64,000 bases of DNA from an uncultured Bacteroidales bacterium (GCA_900317745.1 ONHW01000005.1:86433-150432); one strand, 5' to 3'. Positions 42,181 to 54,254 are shown, counted from the first letter of the stretch. Numbers and translations are program-made. Notes: a model not told the origin generated them from the letters alone.

Positions 42181-45100
42181 ATGGCATCAACCAACACAAC
42201 AAAGAGGGTCAACTTTTCGGCACTGCAGCAGCAGATGCCTTTTCCTGACTTTCTTGACATACAATTGAAGTCCTTCCATGACTTTGTTCAGATGAACTCG
42301 ACACCTGAGCAGCGCCGGAAGGAGGGTCTGTTCCGTGTGTTCCAGGAGAACTTCCCCATCACTGACACTCGTAACAACTTCACACTCGAATTTTTGGACT
42401 ATTATGTTGATCCGCCACGTTACTCCGAGCAGGAGTGCATCAAGCGCGGCTTGACTTACAGTGTACCCCTGAAGGCTAAGTTGAGCCTGACTTGCACCGA
42501 TCCCGATCATGAGGAGTTTGATGCGGTAGTGCAAGATGTTTATCTGGGTACGATCCCTTACATGACTGAGAAGGGTACGTTCGTTATCAACGGCGCCGAG
42601 CGCGTTGTTGTAAGCCAGTTGCACCGCTCGCCGGGCGTTTTCTTTGGCACGAGTATGCACAGCAACGGTACGAAACTCTACTCGGCACGTATTATCCCGT
42701 TCCGTGGTTCGTGGATCGAGTTCGCCACGGATATCAACAATGTGATGTACGCTTACATCGACCGTAAGAAGAAATTGCCCGTAACCACCCTGTTACGTGC
42801 TATCGGTTTCGAGAGCGACAAGGATATTTTGAACTGCTTCAACCTCGCCGAGGAGATGAAGGTTACTCCGTCCAACAAAGAGGCGATGATCGGTCGCCGT
42901 CTGGCGGGTAACGTGATGAAGTCCTGGACCGAGGATTTCGTGGATGAGGATACCGCCGAGGTAGTAACCATCGAGCGTAACGAGGTTGTACTCGAGCGTG
43001 AGACGGAGATCACCGAGGAGGTTTACGAGCGTATCGTAGAGTCCGGCACGAAGAACGTGCTGCTGCACAAGGAGGAGAACAACGAGGGTGATTACTCTAT
43101 CTTGTTCAACACCCTGCAGAAAGACCCTGCACGTACCGAGAAAGAGGCAGTGCTGTTTATCTACCGCCAGATCCGTAACGCCGAGCCTGCCGATGATGCA
43201 ACGGCTCGCGAGACGATCATGAACCTGTTCTTCTCTGACAAGCGCTACGACCTTGGGGAGGTCGGTCGCTATCGTATCAACCACAAGTTGAACATGAATA
43301 TCCCGATGGAGACGCGTGTGCTGACCAAGGAAGATATGATCGAGATTATCAAGTTCCTGGTTCAGCTCATCAACTCCAACGCTGAGGTGGACGATATCGA
43401 CCACTTGTCGAACCGCCGTGTACGTACCGTAGGCGAGCAGATCTACAACCAGTTCGGTATAGGTCTGGCACGTATGGCTCGTACTATCCGTGAGCGTATG
43501 AACGTTCGCGATACGGAGCTGTTCACCCCGACAGACCTGATCAACGCCAAGGCTATCTCCAGCGTTATCAACTCGTACTTCGGTACGAACGCACTGAGCC
43601 AGTTCATGGATCAGCAGAACCCGCTGGCCGAGATCACCCACAAGCGTCGTATGTCTGCCCTGGGTCCCGGCGGTTTGAGCCGTGAGCGTGCAGGTTTCGA
43701 GGTTCGTGACGTTCACTATACGCACTACGGTCGTCTCTGTCCTATCGAGACGCCTGAAGGTCCGAATATCGGTCTGATCTCGTCGTTGTGTATCTACGCG
43801 AAGATCAACGATCTCGGATTCATCGAGACACCTTACCGCAAGGCTAAGGATGGCGTGGTGGATCTGAACAACGACCACGTGGTATATCTCAGTGCCGAGG
43901 ACGAGGAGTCGAACTACGTAGCACAGGGTAACGCACCGCTGGACGAGACGGGTCACTTCATCCGCAAGAAAGTTAAAGCTCGTCACTTGGACGACTTCCC
44001 CGTTGTTCCGCCTGAGCAGATCAACCTAATGGACGTTGCTCCGTGCCAGATTGCTTCTATTGCCGCTGCATTGATTCCGTTCCTGGAGCACGATGATGCT
44101 CACCGTGCGTTGATGGGATCGAACATGATGCGTCAGGCAGTACCTCTGCTGCGCAACGAGGCTCCTATCGTAGGTACGGGTATCGAAGAGCAGCTGGCTA
44201 ACGACAGCCGTACGCAGATCGTAGCCGAAGGCGAGGGCGTAGTAACCTACGTTGACGCCAGCGTTATCAAGGTGCATTACGACCGCTCGGAGGAAGAGGA
44301 GTTCATCAGCTTCGTTTCTTCGGAGAAAGAGTACAAACTGCCTAAGTTCGAGAAGACCAACCAGAACACCACTATCGACCTCCGTCCTGTTGTCCGCAAG
44401 GGCGACCATGTGACGAAGGGGCAGTTGCTGACCGAGGGTTATGCAACCGAAGGCGGTGAGTTGGCTCTGGGTAAGAACCTGATGGTAGCATATATCCCCT
44501 GGAAAGGTTACAACTACGAGGATGCTATCGTGCTGAGCGAGCGTATGGTTCGCGAGGATATGTTCACCTCTGTACACGTGGTAGAGCAGTTGCTTGACGT
44601 ACGTGAGACCAAGCGCGGTCTGGAGGAGTTCACTGCCGATATTCCTAACGTAAGCGACGACACGACCAAGGACCTCGACGAGAACGGTATAGTTCGTATC
44701 GGTGCTACCATTCAGCCGGGTGATATCATCATCGGTAAGATTACCCCGAAGGGTGAGAGCGATCCTTCGCCGGAGGAGAAGTTGCTGAAGGCTATCTTCG
44801 GTGACAAAGCCGGTGACGTTAAGGACGCTTCGCTTAAGGCTTCGCCTTCGCTGGACGGTATAGTGATCGACAAGAAACTCTATATGCGTGCGCAGAAGGA
44901 CCGCAAAGCCAAACTTGCCGACAAAGAGCAACTTGCCAAGATGGACGCTAAGTTCGAGGCACAAGCTGAAGAGTTGAAGACTATCCTGGTTGACAAACTG
45001 TCGCTGCTGCTCAAGATGCAGAAGAGCAACGGCGTAAAGGATATAGTAGATACCGACCTCGTACCCAAGGGTCAGGACTTCACCCGTGAAGTGCTGGAAG

Positions 45101-45993
45101 GAATTGATTACGCTACCGTCCTGCTGGACAACTGGACTCCCGACGAGCACAAGAACGATTTGGTTCGCCGCTGCATCCTCAACTACCTGGCTAAGTACAA
45201 GGAGATGGAAGCCGAGCTCAAGCGCGAGCGCTTCAACCTGACTATCGGCGACGAACTACCGACAGGTATTATCCAGCAAGCCAAAGTCTATATCGCCAAG
45301 CGTCGTAAGATCCGCGTGGGTGATAAGATGGCCGGTCGTCACGGTAACAAAGGTATTGTTAGTAAGATCGTGCGCGTAGAGGATATGCCGTTCCTGGCAG
45401 ACGGTACGCCGGTAGATATCGTTCTGAACCCGATGGGTGTGCCTTCACGTATGAACATCGGTCAGATCTTCGAGGCTGTGCTCGGTTGGGCGGGTCGCGA
45501 GTTGGGCGTTAAGTTCGCTACTCCTATCTTCGACGGCTGTACGTTGCAACAGCTCGACGAGTGGACTGACAAAGCCGGTCTGCCTCGCGCTGGCAAGACG
45601 CAACTCTACGATGGCGAGACGGGCGAGCCGTTCGACCAGATGGCTACCGTAGGTGTAACGTACTTTATGAAGCTCGGTCACATGGTTGACGACAAGATGC
45701 ACGCACGTTCGATTGGTCCGTACAGCCTGATCACGCAACAGCCGTTGGGCGGTAAAGCCCAGTTCGGTGGCCAGCGTTTCGGTGAGATGGAGGTTTGGGC
45801 GCTCGAAGCACACGGCGCCGCTCACACACTGCAGGAGATCTTGACTGTCAAGTCAGATGATGTTATGGGTCGTGCACGTACCTACGAGGCTATTGTCAAG
45901 GGCGAGAACTTCCCGACACCGGGTATACCTGAGTCACTCAACGTATTGCTGCACGAGTTGCAAGGTTTGGCTCTATCAATTACACTTGAATAA
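42181..45993 (+). CDS. rpoB: DNA-directed RNA polymerase beta subunit
   Basis: The 1270-residue subunit shows the canonical order: [11 protein letters not shown], the rifampicin region ([31 protein letters not shown]), [49 protein letters not shown] and the C-terminal [20 protein letters not shown]. It forms much of the catalytic cleft of RNA polymerase. Length equals that of Bacteroides RpoB. rpoC starts 14 bp later. Confidence 0.99.
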   Translation: MASTNTTKRVNFSALQQQMPFPDFLDIQLKSFHDFVQMNSTPEQRRKEGLFRVFQENFPITDTRNNFTLEFLDYYVDPPRYSEQECIKRGLTYSVPLKAKLSLTCTDPDHEEFDAVVQDVYLGTIPYMTEKGTFVINGAERVVVSQLHRSPGVFFGTSMHSNGTKLYSARIIPFRGSWIEFATDINNVMYAYIDRKKKLPVTTLLRAIGFESDKDILNCFNLAEEMKVTPSNKEAMIGRRLAGNVMKSWTEDFVDEDTAEVVTIERNEVVLERETEITEEVYERIVESGTKNVLLHKEENNEGDYSILFNTLQKDPARTEKEAVLFIYRQIRNAEPADDATARETIMNLFFSDKRYDLGEVGRYRINHKLNMNIPMETRVLTKEDMIEIIKFLVQLINSNAEVDDIDHLSNRRVRTVGEQIYNQFGIGLARMARTIRERMNVRDTELFTPTDLINAKAISSVINSYFGTNALSQFMDQQNPLAEITHKRRMSALGPGGLSRERAGFEVRDVHYTHYGRLCPIETPEGPNIGLISSLCIYAKINDLGFIETPYRKAKDGVVDLNNDHVVYLSAEDEESNYVAQGNAPLDETGHFIRKKVKARHLDDFPVVPPEQINLMDVAPCQIASIAAALIPFLEHDDAHRALMGSNMMRQAVPLLRNEAPIVGTGIEEQLANDSRTQIVAEGEGVVTYVDASVIKVHYDRSEEEEFISFVSSEKEYKLPKFEKTNQNTTIDLRPVVRKGDHVTKGQLLTEGYATEGGELALGKNLMVAYIPWKGYNYEDAIVLSERMVREDMFTSVHVVEQLLDVRETKRGLEEFTADIPNVSDDTTKDLDENGIVRIGATIQPGDIIIGKITPKGESDPSPEEKLLKAIFGDKAGDVKDASLKASPSLDGIVIDKKLYMRAQKDRKAKLADKEQLAKMDAKFEAQAEELKTILVDKLSLLLKMQKSNGVKDIVDTDLVPKGQDFTREVLEGIDYATVLLDNWTPDEHKNDLVRRCILNYLAKYKEMEAELKRERFNLTIGDELPTGIIQQAKVYIAKRRKIRVGDKMAGRHGNKGIVSKIVRVEDMPFLADGTPVDIVLNPMGVPSRMNIGQIFEAVLGWAGRELGVKFATPIFDGCTLQQLDEWTDKAGLPRAGKTQLYDGETGEPFDQMATVGVTYFMKLGHMVDDKMHARSIGPYSLITQQPLGGKAQFGGQRFGEMEVWALEAHGAAHTLQEILTVKSDDVMGRARTYEAIVKGENFPTPGIPESLNVLLHELQGLALSITLE

Positions 45994-46007
45994 AATTTAG
46001 ACGAATT

Positions 46008-49000
46008 ATGGCTTTAAGACAAGAAAATAAGAAATCCGGTTTCACCAAGATCACTATTGGTTTGGCTTCGCCGGAAGAGATTATGAACATCTCCAGTGGT
46101 GAGGTGCTCAAGCCCGAGACTATCAACTACCGCACCTACAAGCCGGAGCGTGATGGTCTGTTCTGCGAGCGTATTTTCGGTCCTACAAAGGATTACGAGT
46201 GTAACTGCGGAAAGTACAAACGTATTCGTTACAAAGGTATCGTGTGCGAGCGTTGCGGCGTAGAGGTAACAGAGAAGAAGGTTCGCCGTGAGCGTATGGG
46301 ACATATCAAGTTGTGTGTACCTGTTGCTCATATCTGGTATCTTCGTTCGCTGCCCTCGAAGATCGCAGCTTTGCTCGGCGTACCGACCAAGAAACTGGAG
46401 TCGGTCATCTACTACGAGAAGTACATTGTTGTACAAGCCGGTGTGATGGCAGGCGAGGAGTTCGGTAGCGACCACGACCTGATTGAGGATAAGATCCTGC
46501 TGGACGAGGAAGATTTGATGGCCATCAACAGCCGTCTGCCCGAAGGCAACCGCGAGCTGGAGGATACCGATCCCCAGAAGTTCATTGCCAAGATGGGTGC
46601 CGACGCTATCTACGACCTGCTGGCTAAGATTGATCTGGACGCACTGGCTGACGAACTCCGTCACCGTGCAGATACCGACAGTTCGAACCAACGCAAGCAG
46701 GAGGCTCTGAAGCGCCTGCAGATCGTTGAGGCGTTCCGTGCTTCACAGGGCAGGAACCACCCGGAGTGGATGATTCTGAAGGTTATTCCTGTTACTCCGC
46801 CGGAGCTCCGTCCGCTCGTTCCGCTGGACGGTGGACGATTTGCTACCTCTGACCTCAACGACCTCTATCGTCGTGTGATCATCCGTAACAACCGTCTTCG
46901 CCGACTGATTGAGATCAAGGCTCCGGACGTTATTCTCCGCAACGAGAAACGTATGCTTCAGGAGGCTGTGGACAGCTTGTTCGACAACAGCCGCAAGACT
47001 ACCGCTATCAAGAGCGAGGCTAACCGTCCGCTGAAATCGTTGAGCGACTCGCTGAAAGGCAAGCAGGGACGTTTCCGTCAGAACTTGCTGGGTAAGCGTG
47101 TGGACTTCTCTGCACGTTCGGTTATCGTGGTCGGTCCTGAGCTGAAGATGCACGAGTGCGGTCTGCCTAAGGAGATGGCTGCCGAGCTGTACAAACCATT
47201 CATCATCCGCAAGCTCATCGAGCGCGGTATAGTTAAGACGGTTAAGTCCGCCAAGAAGATCATCGACCGCCGTGATCCTGTGATCTTTGAGATTCTGGAG
47301 CACGTGATGGAGGGACATCCTGTACTGCTTAACCGTGCGCCGACATTGCACCGCCATGGTATATTGGCTTTCCAGCCGAAGATGATCGAGGGTAAGGCTA
47401 TCCAGCTGCACCCGCTAGCCTGTGCCGGTTTCAACGCCGACTTCGACGGTGACCAGATGGCTGTGCACCTCCCGTTGAGCAACGAGGCTATCCTCGAGGC
47501 ACAACTGCTGATGCTCGGCTCGCATAACATCCTTGATCCGGCTAACGGTAATCCTATCACAGTGCCTTCGCAGGATATGATTCTTGGTCTGTATTACATC
47601 ACCAAGGAACGTGCCGGTGTGAAGGGCGAAGGGCTGACCTTCTACAACGAGGAGGAGTGCACTATTGCCCTGAACGAGGGCCGCGTGGATATCCACGCCA
47701 AGGTGCGCGTACGTATCAAGGAGATGATCGACGGTCAACTGACCCAACATATCATTGAGACCACTCCCGGTCGTGTAATGGTTAACCAGTATATGCCGAA
47801 GGAGATCGGATTCCAGAACACGGTATTGAAGAAAGGTGCTGTCAAGAATATCATCTCCAAGGTTATCAAGACCTGCGGTGTGGCTCGTACGGCTAAGTTC
47901 CTCGACGATATCAAGGATCTCGGTTACTACATGGCATTCAAGGGTGGCTTGAGCTTCAACCTCAACGATATCCTTATTCCTGAGGAGCGTGCCGACCTTA
48001 TCGCCAAGGGCAATGCCGAGGTGGAGGCAATCACCGAGAGTTATAACTTCGGTTTGATGTCTGACGATGAGCGTTACAACAAGGTCGTTGACACTTGGGG
48101 ACGTATCGACAACGAGGTTACCGAAGTGCTGATGAAGCACATGCAGGAGGCTGACCAAGGCTTCAACTCCGTATATATGATGATGGACTCCGGTGCCCGT
48201 GGTAACAAACAGCAGATCAAGCAGCTGGCCGGTATCCGTGGCTTGATGGGTAAACCTCAGAAAGCCGGTTCGACCGACACACGTACGTCTATCGAGAACC
48301 CTGTGTTGGCTAACTTCAAGGAAGGTATGTCTGTACAAGAGTACTTCATCTCTACCCACGGTGCACGTAAGGGTCTGGCAGATACCGCTCTGAAGACGGC
48401 CGATGCCGGTTACCTGACGCGTCGTCTGGTTGATGTATCGCACGATATGATCATCACCGAGGAGGACTGCGGTACGTTGCGTGGTCTGGTAGCTCGCGCT
48501 ATCAAGCAGAACGACACCGTAGTAGCTACGCTCTCGCAGCGCATACTCGGTCGAGTTAGTGTGCACGATATCTTCGATGAGGATGGTGTACTGATCGTTG
48601 CTGCCGGTGAGGAGATACGTGAGGGTGCTTGCGACGCTATTGAGCGCGCAGGTATTGAGGAGGTTGAGATTCGTTCTGTCCTCACCTGTGAGGCTAAACA
48701 TGGCTTGTGCGCCAAGTGCTACGGACGAAACCTGGCTACACGACTCATGGTCCAGAAGGGCGAGGCTGTCGGCGTTATTGCTGCGCAAGCTATCGGTGAG
48801 CCGGGTACACAGCTTACACTGCGAACCTTCCACTCCGGTGGTTTGGCTGGTGGCGCTACGGCTGAGAACTCTTACTCTCTGCCGCACACGGGTATTGTGG
48901 ATATTGAGGACCTGCGTACTATCACCACCGATGCCGGTGACGTGATCGTTGTCAGCCGTCTGAACGAGCTTCAGCTCAAGGACGAGAAGACAGGTGTCGT

Positions 49001-50318
49001 GCTCAATACGTTCAACATCCCGTACGCTTCCAAGCTGTTCATCACTCCGGGGCAGAAGTACGACAAGGGTACACTCGTCTGCGAGTGGGATCCGTACAAG
49101 GCTTCGTTGGTTATCGAGCAGGCTGGTACATTGCGCTACCAGGATGTGATCGAAGGTGTAACTTGCAAGAGCGAAACCGACGAGCAGACAGGTATGCGTG
49201 AGGTCAGCATCACCGATACCAAGGATAAGACCAAGATGCCTACCGCCAATATCGTTGACAAGGAGGGTAATATCCTCCGTTCGTACAACCTGCCTGTCAA
49301 GGCTGTGCTCGTACACAACGATGGCGAGGAGGTTAAGGTCGGCGACCTGTTGTTCACCAACACACGTTCGTTCGGTACGGCAGGTGATATCACCGGTGGT
49401 CTGCCGCGTGTAACGGAGCTCTTTGAGGCACGTAACCCGTCTAACCCGGCTATCGTGGCTGAGATCGATGGTGAGATCAGCTTCGGCAAGATCAAACGTG
49501 GCCAACGCGAACTGACAATCACCAGCAAACTCGGTGAAACGAAGTCGTACCTGATTCCGTTGTCGAAGCAGATCCTGGTACAGGAGGGCGATTACGTACG
49601 CGCCGGTGTACCTCTGTCTGATGGTTCGATCACACCTGAGGATATTCTGGCTATCAAGGGTCCGACGGCTGTACAGGATTATATCGTCAACGAGGCACAG
49701 AACGTTTATCGTATGCAGGGTGTGGAGATCAACGACAAGCACTTCGAGATCATCGTTCGCCAAATGATGCGCAAGGTCGAGATTATCGACGCAGGTGACA
49801 CGCGCTTCCTGGATAATCAGGTGGTTGACAAGCGTGACTTCATGGAGGAGAACGACCGCATCTGGGGTAAGAAGGTGGTAGAGAGTGCCGGTGACAGTGA
49901 GACGCTCCGCGAGGGACAGATCATCACTGCTCGCCGTCTGCACGACGAGAACTCGACGCTACGCCGTAAGGATAAGAAACTTGTTCAAGTGCGTGACGCC
50001 AAGAGTGCTACCGCCAAGCAGATTCTGCTGGGTATCACCCGCGCCGCTTTGGGTACGAAGTCGTTCATCTCGGCTGCTTCCTTCCAGGAGACAACCAAGG
50101 TGCTCAACGAGTCGGCTATCCAAGGCAAGATCGATTACTTGGAGGGTATGAAGGAGAACGTTATCTGCGGTAACCTTATCCCGGCAGGTACTGGTCTGCG
50201 CGAGTTCAGCAAGCTGGTGGTACATAACTCGGCTGAGTACGCAGCTATGCAGGCTGCACGCCTCGCGCAGGAATACGAACCCGCCTCGCCGATGCGCGAT
50301 CGCGACCGTGACTTCTAA
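46008..50318 (+). CDS. rpoC: DNA-directed RNA polymerase beta' subunit
   Basis: The 1436-residue subunit has the zinc-binding [20 protein letters not shown], the clamp and lid ([18 protein letters not shown]), the catalytic [12 protein letters not shown] with three Mg-binding aspartates, and the trigger loop region. The second zinc site ([15 protein letters not shown]) is followed by [20 protein letters not shown] and the C-terminal assembly region. It completes the rplKAJL-rpoBC cluster and is followed by a symmetric terminator facing the convergent envelope operon. Confidence 0.99.
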   Translation: MALRQENKKSGFTKITIGLASPEEIMNISSGEVLKPETINYRTYKPERDGLFCERIFGPTKDYECNCGKYKRIRYKGIVCERCGVEVTEKKVRRERMGHIKLCVPVAHIWYLRSLPSKIAALLGVPTKKLESVIYYEKYIVVQAGVMAGEEFGSDHDLIEDKILLDEEDLMAINSRLPEGNRELEDTDPQKFIAKMGADAIYDLLAKIDLDALADELRHRADTDSSNQRKQEALKRLQIVEAFRASQGRNHPEWMILKVIPVTPPELRPLVPLDGGRFATSDLNDLYRRVIIRNNRLRRLIEIKAPDVILRNEKRMLQEAVDSLFDNSRKTTAIKSEANRPLKSLSDSLKGKQGRFRQNLLGKRVDFSARSVIVVGPELKMHECGLPKEMAAELYKPFIIRKLIERGIVKTVKSAKKIIDRRDPVIFEILEHVMEGHPVLLNRAPTLHRHGILAFQPKMIEGKAIQLHPLACAGFNADFDGDQMAVHLPLSNEAILEAQLLMLGSHNILDPANGNPITVPSQDMILGLYYITKERAGVKGEGLTFYNEEECTIALNEGRVDIHAKVRVRIKEMIDGQLTQHIIETTPGRVMVNQYMPKEIGFQNTVLKKGAVKNIISKVIKTCGVARTAKFLDDIKDLGYYMAFKGGLSFNLNDILIPEERADLIAKGNAEVEAITESYNFGLMSDDERYNKVVDTWGRIDNEVTEVLMKHMQEADQGFNSVYMMMDSGARGNKQQIKQLAGIRGLMGKPQKAGSTDTRTSIENPVLANFKEGMSVQEYFISTHGARKGLADTALKTADAGYLTRRLVDVSHDMIITEEDCGTLRGLVARAIKQNDTVVATLSQRILGRVSVHDIFDEDGVLIVAAGEEIREGACDAIERAGIEEVEIRSVLTCEAKHGLCAKCYGRNLATRLMVQKGEAVGVIAAQAIGEPGTQLTLRTFHSGGLAGGATAENSYSLPHTGIVDIEDLRTITTDAGDVIVVSRLNELQLKDEKTGVVLNTFNIPYASKLFITPGQKYDKGTLVCEWDPYKASLVIEQAGTLRYQDVIEGVTCKSETDEQTGMREVSITDTKDKTKMPTANIVDKEGNILRSYNLPVKAVLVHNDGEEVKVGDLLFTNTRSFGTAGDITGGLPRVTELFEARNPSNPAIVAEIDGEISFGKIKRGQRELTITSKLGETKSYLIPLSKQILVQEGDYVRAGVPLSDGSITPEDILAIKGPTAVQDYIVNEAQNVYRMQGVEINDKHFEIIVRQMMRKVEIIDAGDTRFLDNQVVDKRDFMEENDRIWGKKVVESAGDSETLREGQIITARRLHDENSTLRRKDKKLVQVRDAKSATAKQILLGITRAALGTKSFISAASFQETTKVLNESAIQGKIDYLEGMKENVICGNLIPAGTGLREFSKLVVHNSAEYAAMQAARLAQEYEPASPMRDRDRDF

Positions 50319-50343
50319 TCTGTAGCGATAACGCTAATATAGT

Positions 50344-50373
50344 CAAAATGCAGGCTCAATGGCCTGCATTTTG
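50344..50373. terminator. Bidirectional terminator between rpoC and the minus-strand operon
   Basis: A perfect 12-bp stem CAAAATGCAGGC / GCCTGCATTTTG with a 6-nt loop; T-rich on the plus strand and A/T-rich on the minus strand, so it can serve both convergent transcripts. Confidence 0.85.
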
Positions 50374-50394
50374 ATTGTATATATGCTTAGTTGT

Positions 50395-51960
50395 TCAATG
50401 GCTGAAGTAATTCGTTCGGATCATTCTGTCCGATAGGCGGTACATCTGCTCAGATGGCGTGTATGCTGTCGTATCTGCGATGTCTCGCCCTAATCCGTGC
50501 CAAGGTGTGGGCAGCTGCATCCGTTCAATCAGGGTGGTGTAGATATCCGCTTGGTAGAGTGTGCGACTGGCTTCCGTAGGAGGCATAAACGGATCGTAGA
50601 TCACCAGCGGAACGGGGGTCCGCATATCGAAGATCGGGTGATCTCCTGTTATCACAATGCGCGTCGTACGGGCTAATTCTGAATGGGCAAACAACGTGTC
50701 TAACAGTGTGCCGACAGCGTGGTCTGTGTAGTGCAGGCACTGCATATATCGCGCCTCTTCCGCACTATATTTGGCGTTCGTTATGCGAATGTCGGCACTA
50801 TCTGCATACGCGTTGAACGGTGAGTGCGAAGCCATGGTTACTGCGGTTATTACAAATGGCTGCTTGGCGTGCAGAATTGCCTCGGTGGACAATTGCATCA
50901 GCCGGTTGTCTGACATCTCGGTGGCATAGATTGAATCAAAACCGTATGCCAGTGCATTCGCCCGTTGGTTCCACATGTGCTCCGGATATGCGGCGAGCAG
51001 TAGTCGGCTGCCGTCTGATGTATAATGTAGTAGCGAGGGGTAAGTGTTCGTAGAGTAACGCATGGATGCAGCGCCGTTGTATAGCGGGAGCAAACCGTTG
51101 AAGATAATCAACTGTGCGTCCGACGATTTGCCCTCTTTCACTTGCGCCTGTACGGCATAACGACCGCTCATCCTATGCTCTGCCAGTCGGTTGATATGCG
51201 GTGTGACTTCTTGCCCGTCAATACGCAGCCCTACAACGCGGTCCTCTAAACTCTCAACGATGATTAGTAACAGATTACCTTGTTCGCCAACTTGACCGGT
51301 GTCCTGCATGTATGCTTCCACTTCCGAGGGCATAACCTCTTCTGCTTCAGGTTCGTTGTGGCGCAGCAGCTGCACTATCTCGTTCGCCAGATGAGTTATT
51401 GCGCCGTAAGTGTGCACATACCACATGCGCCCCATACTTACATCGGCATAGTAGGCGGCAAAAGGCGATAGTGGTAACTCTGACTTCATGCATACTGTCG
51501 CCTGAGGAGCACAGCAGATACTCAGGCACGCTATGCCGACTGTCAGTCGCCGTGGTAGAGTCGGGCGATTGATATGCGGCATATTCTCGCATAACAGAAT
51601 CCAGAATAGTGTAAATATGAGAAATACCTGATCATTTGTACGTACGAAAGGAAATACGGATTCCCAGATGCCATCCATATTTCCAACGTTCAGCAGACAC
51701 CAGCGGTTCAGCAGGTCACCATAACTGCGGAAATAGATCAGGTTACCAATCAGCCATATATCTAACAGCAACGATACTACGTAAGTCCATCGCCGCCTCT
51801 CGGTGAGCAGTAGCGGACACCACAACAATAATGCTGATGCCAGATAGTTGCACCACAACCTTACGCTATACGGGCTTGCTTCTAAGATAGGTAAGTCAAG
51901 CATCGATGCAAAGATAACTAAGCGAATAAGCGTCAGTATTGTGATTACAGCGTAGTGCAT
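50395..51960 (-). CDS. Membrane-anchored sulfatase/phosphoglycerol transferase-like enzyme
   Basis: The 521-residue protein has four or five N-terminal membrane spans (residues about 1-150) and an extracytoplasmic alkaline-phosphatase/sulfatase-fold domain: NLLLIIVESLEDRVVGL, EGKSSDAQLIIFNGLLPLYN (Ser as probable nucleophile where LtaS has Thr), TAVTMASHSPF and RIVITGDHPIFDMRTPVPLV. Relatives transfer phosphoethanolamine or phosphoglycerol to lipids or glycans. It is the last gene of a minus-strand operon with a glycosyltransferase and a GNAT-type protein; its start overlaps the glycosyltransferase end by 16 bp. A role in decorating a surface glycan is likely but not proven. Confidence 0.78.
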   Translation of the reverse strand: MHYAVITILTLIRLVIFASMLDLPILEASPYSVRLWCNYLASALLLWCPLLLTERRRWTYVVSLLLDIWLIGNLIYFRSYGDLLNRWCLLNVGNMDGIWESVFPFVRTNDQVFLIFTLFWILLCENMPHINRPTLPRRLTVGIACLSICCAPQATVCMKSELPLSPFAAYYADVSMGRMWYVHTYGAITHLANEIVQLLRHNEPEAEEVMPSEVEAYMQDTGQVGEQGNLLLIIVESLEDRVVGLRIDGQEVTPHINRLAEHRMSGRYAVQAQVKEGKSSDAQLIIFNGLLPLYNGAASMRYSTNTYPSLLHYTSDGSRLLLAAYPEHMWNQRANALAYGFDSIYATEMSDNRLMQLSTEAILHAKQPFVITAVTMASHSPFNAYADSADIRITNAKYSAEEARYMQCLHYTDHAVGTLLDTLFAHSELARTTRIVITGDHPIFDMRTPVPLVIYDPFMPPTEASRTLYQADIYTTLIERMQLPTPWHGLGRDIADTTAYTPSEQMYRLSDRMIRTNYFSH

Positions 51961-53006
51961 ACTTCCCTGTAGATGTTTGCCAGTTGTGAGCCTACAGCCT
52001 GATAGGAGTATTGCTGTCCGGCTTGGCGAATCGTGTCGCGGTCGTATTCGTGGCAGTGGTCGAGCATTGTTGCCATGGCTTCGGTCAGCGCGCGGTCGTC
52101 ACGTGGCGGCACGAGTATGCCGCATTCGCTGCTGATCATCTCGGGTATTCCTCCCGCGCGTGTGGATATAACCGGCACACCTTCGGCGAGGCTCTCGGAT
52201 ATGACGACAGGTGCGTTTTCGTAGTTCGAGGGCAGAACGAACACATCAGCCTGCGCCAGTTCTTCTGCCACCTGCCGTGGTGCCAGTTCACCTGTCCAGC
52301 GCAGCAGTCCTTCGGGAAACTTCAACTCATCAGCGTACGCGCGAACCTCTTTGTAATCAACGCCTGTTCCTACCAGCACCAACTGCCAATCTTGCCGCTG
52401 ATCTGCTAACGCCTTGGCGGCACGCAACAGACCTTTCACATTCTTCGCACGCTCGTCAAAGCAACTCACGTGCAGAAAAACCTTTTGACTTTCGACTTTC
52501 GACTTTTGACTTTCGACTTTCGACTCGACTTTATCGTAGAAGAAATCCTCCACCACATTGTTTATCTTGCGTGTGTCAGCGTTCGTTACTCCGCACTGCC
52601 GCATGGCTTCTGCCAGCCGGTTGCTCACGCACAGCAGCGCACTCGCGTGGCGTGCTATGCGTGCGTACAAACGGCGTTTGTAGGCACTCATACGCATGTA
52701 CTGCCCATTCTCAGGCAGGTAGCCGCTCCAGTGTTCTACAATGATATACGGAATCTTGTACCGCTGCTTGAGGTGCAGCGCCAGCAGACCTTGCTTCTGT
52801 ATCACATTCAGTTGCACTACGTCCGGTAGTCCCCACTCACGCCGCAACCGTCGCCAGCCGCGAAGCAGTTCGCTCCAGGTCTGCGAGTGCAACACGCGTA
52901 CGTCTACACCCTGAGCACGGACAGCTTGAGCATGTTTCTGCACGAACAGACCCGCCATTGCGTCCTGCTCGGTTGGGTACCACGGGGTGAGAAAGAGCAC
53001 TTTCAT
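51945..53006 (-). CDS. GT4-type glycosyltransferase
   Basis: The 353-residue enzyme has the GT-B fold of family 4: N-terminal FLTPWYPTEQDAMAGLFVQK, central SALLCVSNRLAEAM, and a C-terminal nucleotide-sugar site (LHVSCFDERAKNVKGLLRA, WTGELAPRQVAEELAQADVF, LPSNYENAPVVISESLAEGV). It transfers a sugar from an activated donor to an envelope or polysaccharide acceptor in the cytoplasm. Residues about 160-175 (KVESKVESQKSKVESQ) are encoded by six 7-bp tandem repeats inserted in the linker between the two domains. The start lies 18 bp after the upstream gene's stop. Confidence 0.85.
   Translation of the reverse strand: MKVLFLTPWYPTEQDAMAGLFVQKHAQAVRAQGVDVRVLHSQTWSELLRGWRRLRREWGLPDVVQLNVIQKQGLLALHLKQRYKIPYIIVEHWSGYLPENGQYMRMSAYKRRLYARIARHASALLCVSNRLAEAMRQCGVTNADTRKINNVVEDFFYDKVESKVESQKSKVESQKVFLHVSCFDERAKNVKGLLRAAKALADQRQDWQLVLVGTGVDYKEVRAYADELKFPEGLLRWTGELAPRQVAEELAQADVFVLPSNYENAPVVISESLAEGVPVISTRAGGIPEMISSECGILVPPRDDRALTEAMATMLDHCHEYDRDTIRQAGQQYSYQAVGSQLANIYREVCTTL
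52483..52529 (-). repeat. In-frame heptad tandem repeat inside the glycosyltransferase gene
   Basis: Plus-strand units TTTTGAC, TTTCGAC, TTTCGAC, TTTTGAC, TTTCGAC, TTTCGAC, then TCGAC. Six units make 42 bp, a multiple of three, so the frame is kept. Confidence 0.85.
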
Positions 53007-53024
53007 TGCACAAACGGGTAGGGG

Positions 53025-54041
53025 TTAATATCTTTTCCACTTCTCCCGTAACTTGTTCGCCCATAGCAAGATGGCGAACGACGGACGGTAGAGTTTACTC
53101 ACACTGCTGTACGTGGCGGGTTGAGCGCCGAACTGACGGTAGTGGTTTGACATACCTTCATCGTTGTTCCCGCCCTCAAAATCGAACTGTAAGCCTTTCT
53201 GTTGCGCCAGACGTATCGCTTCATCCGCCAATCGTGCCGAGGCTCCTGTCTTGGCTTCCGACGGCAGATAGGCGGGGATAAGGTAGTACATATATCGTCT
53301 GTCCCACACAACAAACGCTGCGGCTACGGTCGTCTCGCCCTGACGGATACGTATGAACTGCGAGGCTTTCTCACGGGCACTCTTGCGCTCCAGCACCAGC
53401 AGAAACTCGCGCGAGTACGACAACTTGTGCCCGCGCTCTGCCATACATTGCGTATGAAAACGGTAGAACTCCTCGGCGCTCATTTCTGTATCTACGCTGA
53501 GGTCTGCAGCGTGTTCGATCTGGCGTTTCTTGTTCTTCGAGTAGGCATCTTCTACCGCCTCTATGTCCGTCACGTTGCTCAGCCGGTACGTTACGCGCTG
53601 CTCAACTGTCAGACCTTGCTTGGCGAGCCAGTGAGGCATAGGGTTACCTACGGGATATTGCTGATAGTAGTACGCAATCTTCAGCTCGCGCAGTTTCTTG
53701 GCGAGCACCTTGGCGAGGGTCTCTTGCATGTCGGGTGCCGCCTGCAACTCGTCGCTTAGCCATAAGCCGCCTGAGATAGTCATTTGCGGCATAACAACGA
53801 ACTTGTACCATAGCCGCTTGCTCAGCAGGTAGGGTAGGGCTGCCACTATCTCGTCTTCCGTCTCCGCAGGCTGTTCTTTCTTACGCTGCCACCAACTCGA
53901 CGATTGCAACTCGCTGCGCATGATCAGCAGCACGTCCCATTGCTTGCCTGCACACACCGCGTCCAGCCACCACGGTTGCATCGTTACCGGCATTAGCGGG
54001 TTACGTTGGCAAAATAATGCGTATTGTTCTTTGTTTGTCAT
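53025..54041 (-). CDS. GNAT-type acyltransferase of the FemAB/CelD-like group
   Basis: The 338-residue protein resembles the GNAT_6 (CelD/BcsL, FemAB-like) family: QWDVLLIMRSELQ near the N-terminus, a central SVDTEMSAEEFYRFHTQCMA segment and the diagnostic C-terminal block AAFVVWDRRYMYYLIPAYLP, GASARLADEAIRLA, FDFEGGNNDEGMSNHYRQFG. Such proteins add acyl or aminoacyl groups to envelope sugars or lipids. It is the first gene of the minus-strand operon, with a promoter at 54125-54156, and precedes the glycosyltransferase by 18 bp. The substrate is unknown. Confidence 0.75.
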   Translation of the reverse strand: MTNKEQYALFCQRNPLMPVTMQPWWLDAVCAGKQWDVLLIMRSELQSSSWWQRKKEQPAETEDEIVAALPYLLSKRLWYKFVVMPQMTISGGLWLSDELQAAPDMQETLAKVLAKKLRELKIAYYYQQYPVGNPMPHWLAKQGLTVEQRVTYRLSNVTDIEAVEDAYSKNKKRQIEHAADLSVDTEMSAEEFYRFHTQCMAERGHKLSYSREFLLVLERKSAREKASQFIRIRQGETTVAAAFVVWDRRYMYYLIPAYLPSEAKTGASARLADEAIRLAQQKGLQFDFEGGNNDEGMSNHYRQFGAQPATYSSVSKLYRPSFAILLWANKLREKWKRY

Positions 54042-54124
54042 ATCAAATTCTTATTTCTATATTCTGTCAGCCGTAGGCGGTCTGTACTCTGTCAGCGCAG
54101 CGGTCTGTCTTCCTTTTCCGCCTG

Positions 54125-54156
54125 CAAAGTTACGAAAAAATATTCAATTTTGCAAA
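54125..54156 (-). promoter_or_regulatory. Minus-strand promoter of the envelope operon
   Basis: On the minus strand: TTTG (54156-54153), 20 bp, TAACTTTG (54132-54125); the first gene starts at 54041. Confidence 0.8.
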
Positions 54157-54181
54157 TATATGCACTTTTTTTTGCTGTAGG

Positions 54182-54213
54182 TTTGCATATATCAGAAATT
54201 TTTCGTACTTTTG
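54182..54213 (+). promoter_or_regulatory. Plus-strand promoter of the secreted-protein gene
   Basis: TTTG at 54182-54185, 20 bp, TACTTTTG at 54206-54213; divergent from the envelope operon promoter with only 25 bp between the two -33 boxes. Confidence 0.8.
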
Positions 54214-54254
54214 TACGTTTCTTTGGTGCAAACTATCCAAAAATTTAATATATC

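Noticed and set aside
47415-49943. 842-codon open frame antisense to rpoC, and similar long antisense frames in rpoB, the amylase and SusC
   Set aside because: They mirror strongly biased codon use of real genes on the other strand, lack recognisable protein motifs and have no promoter.
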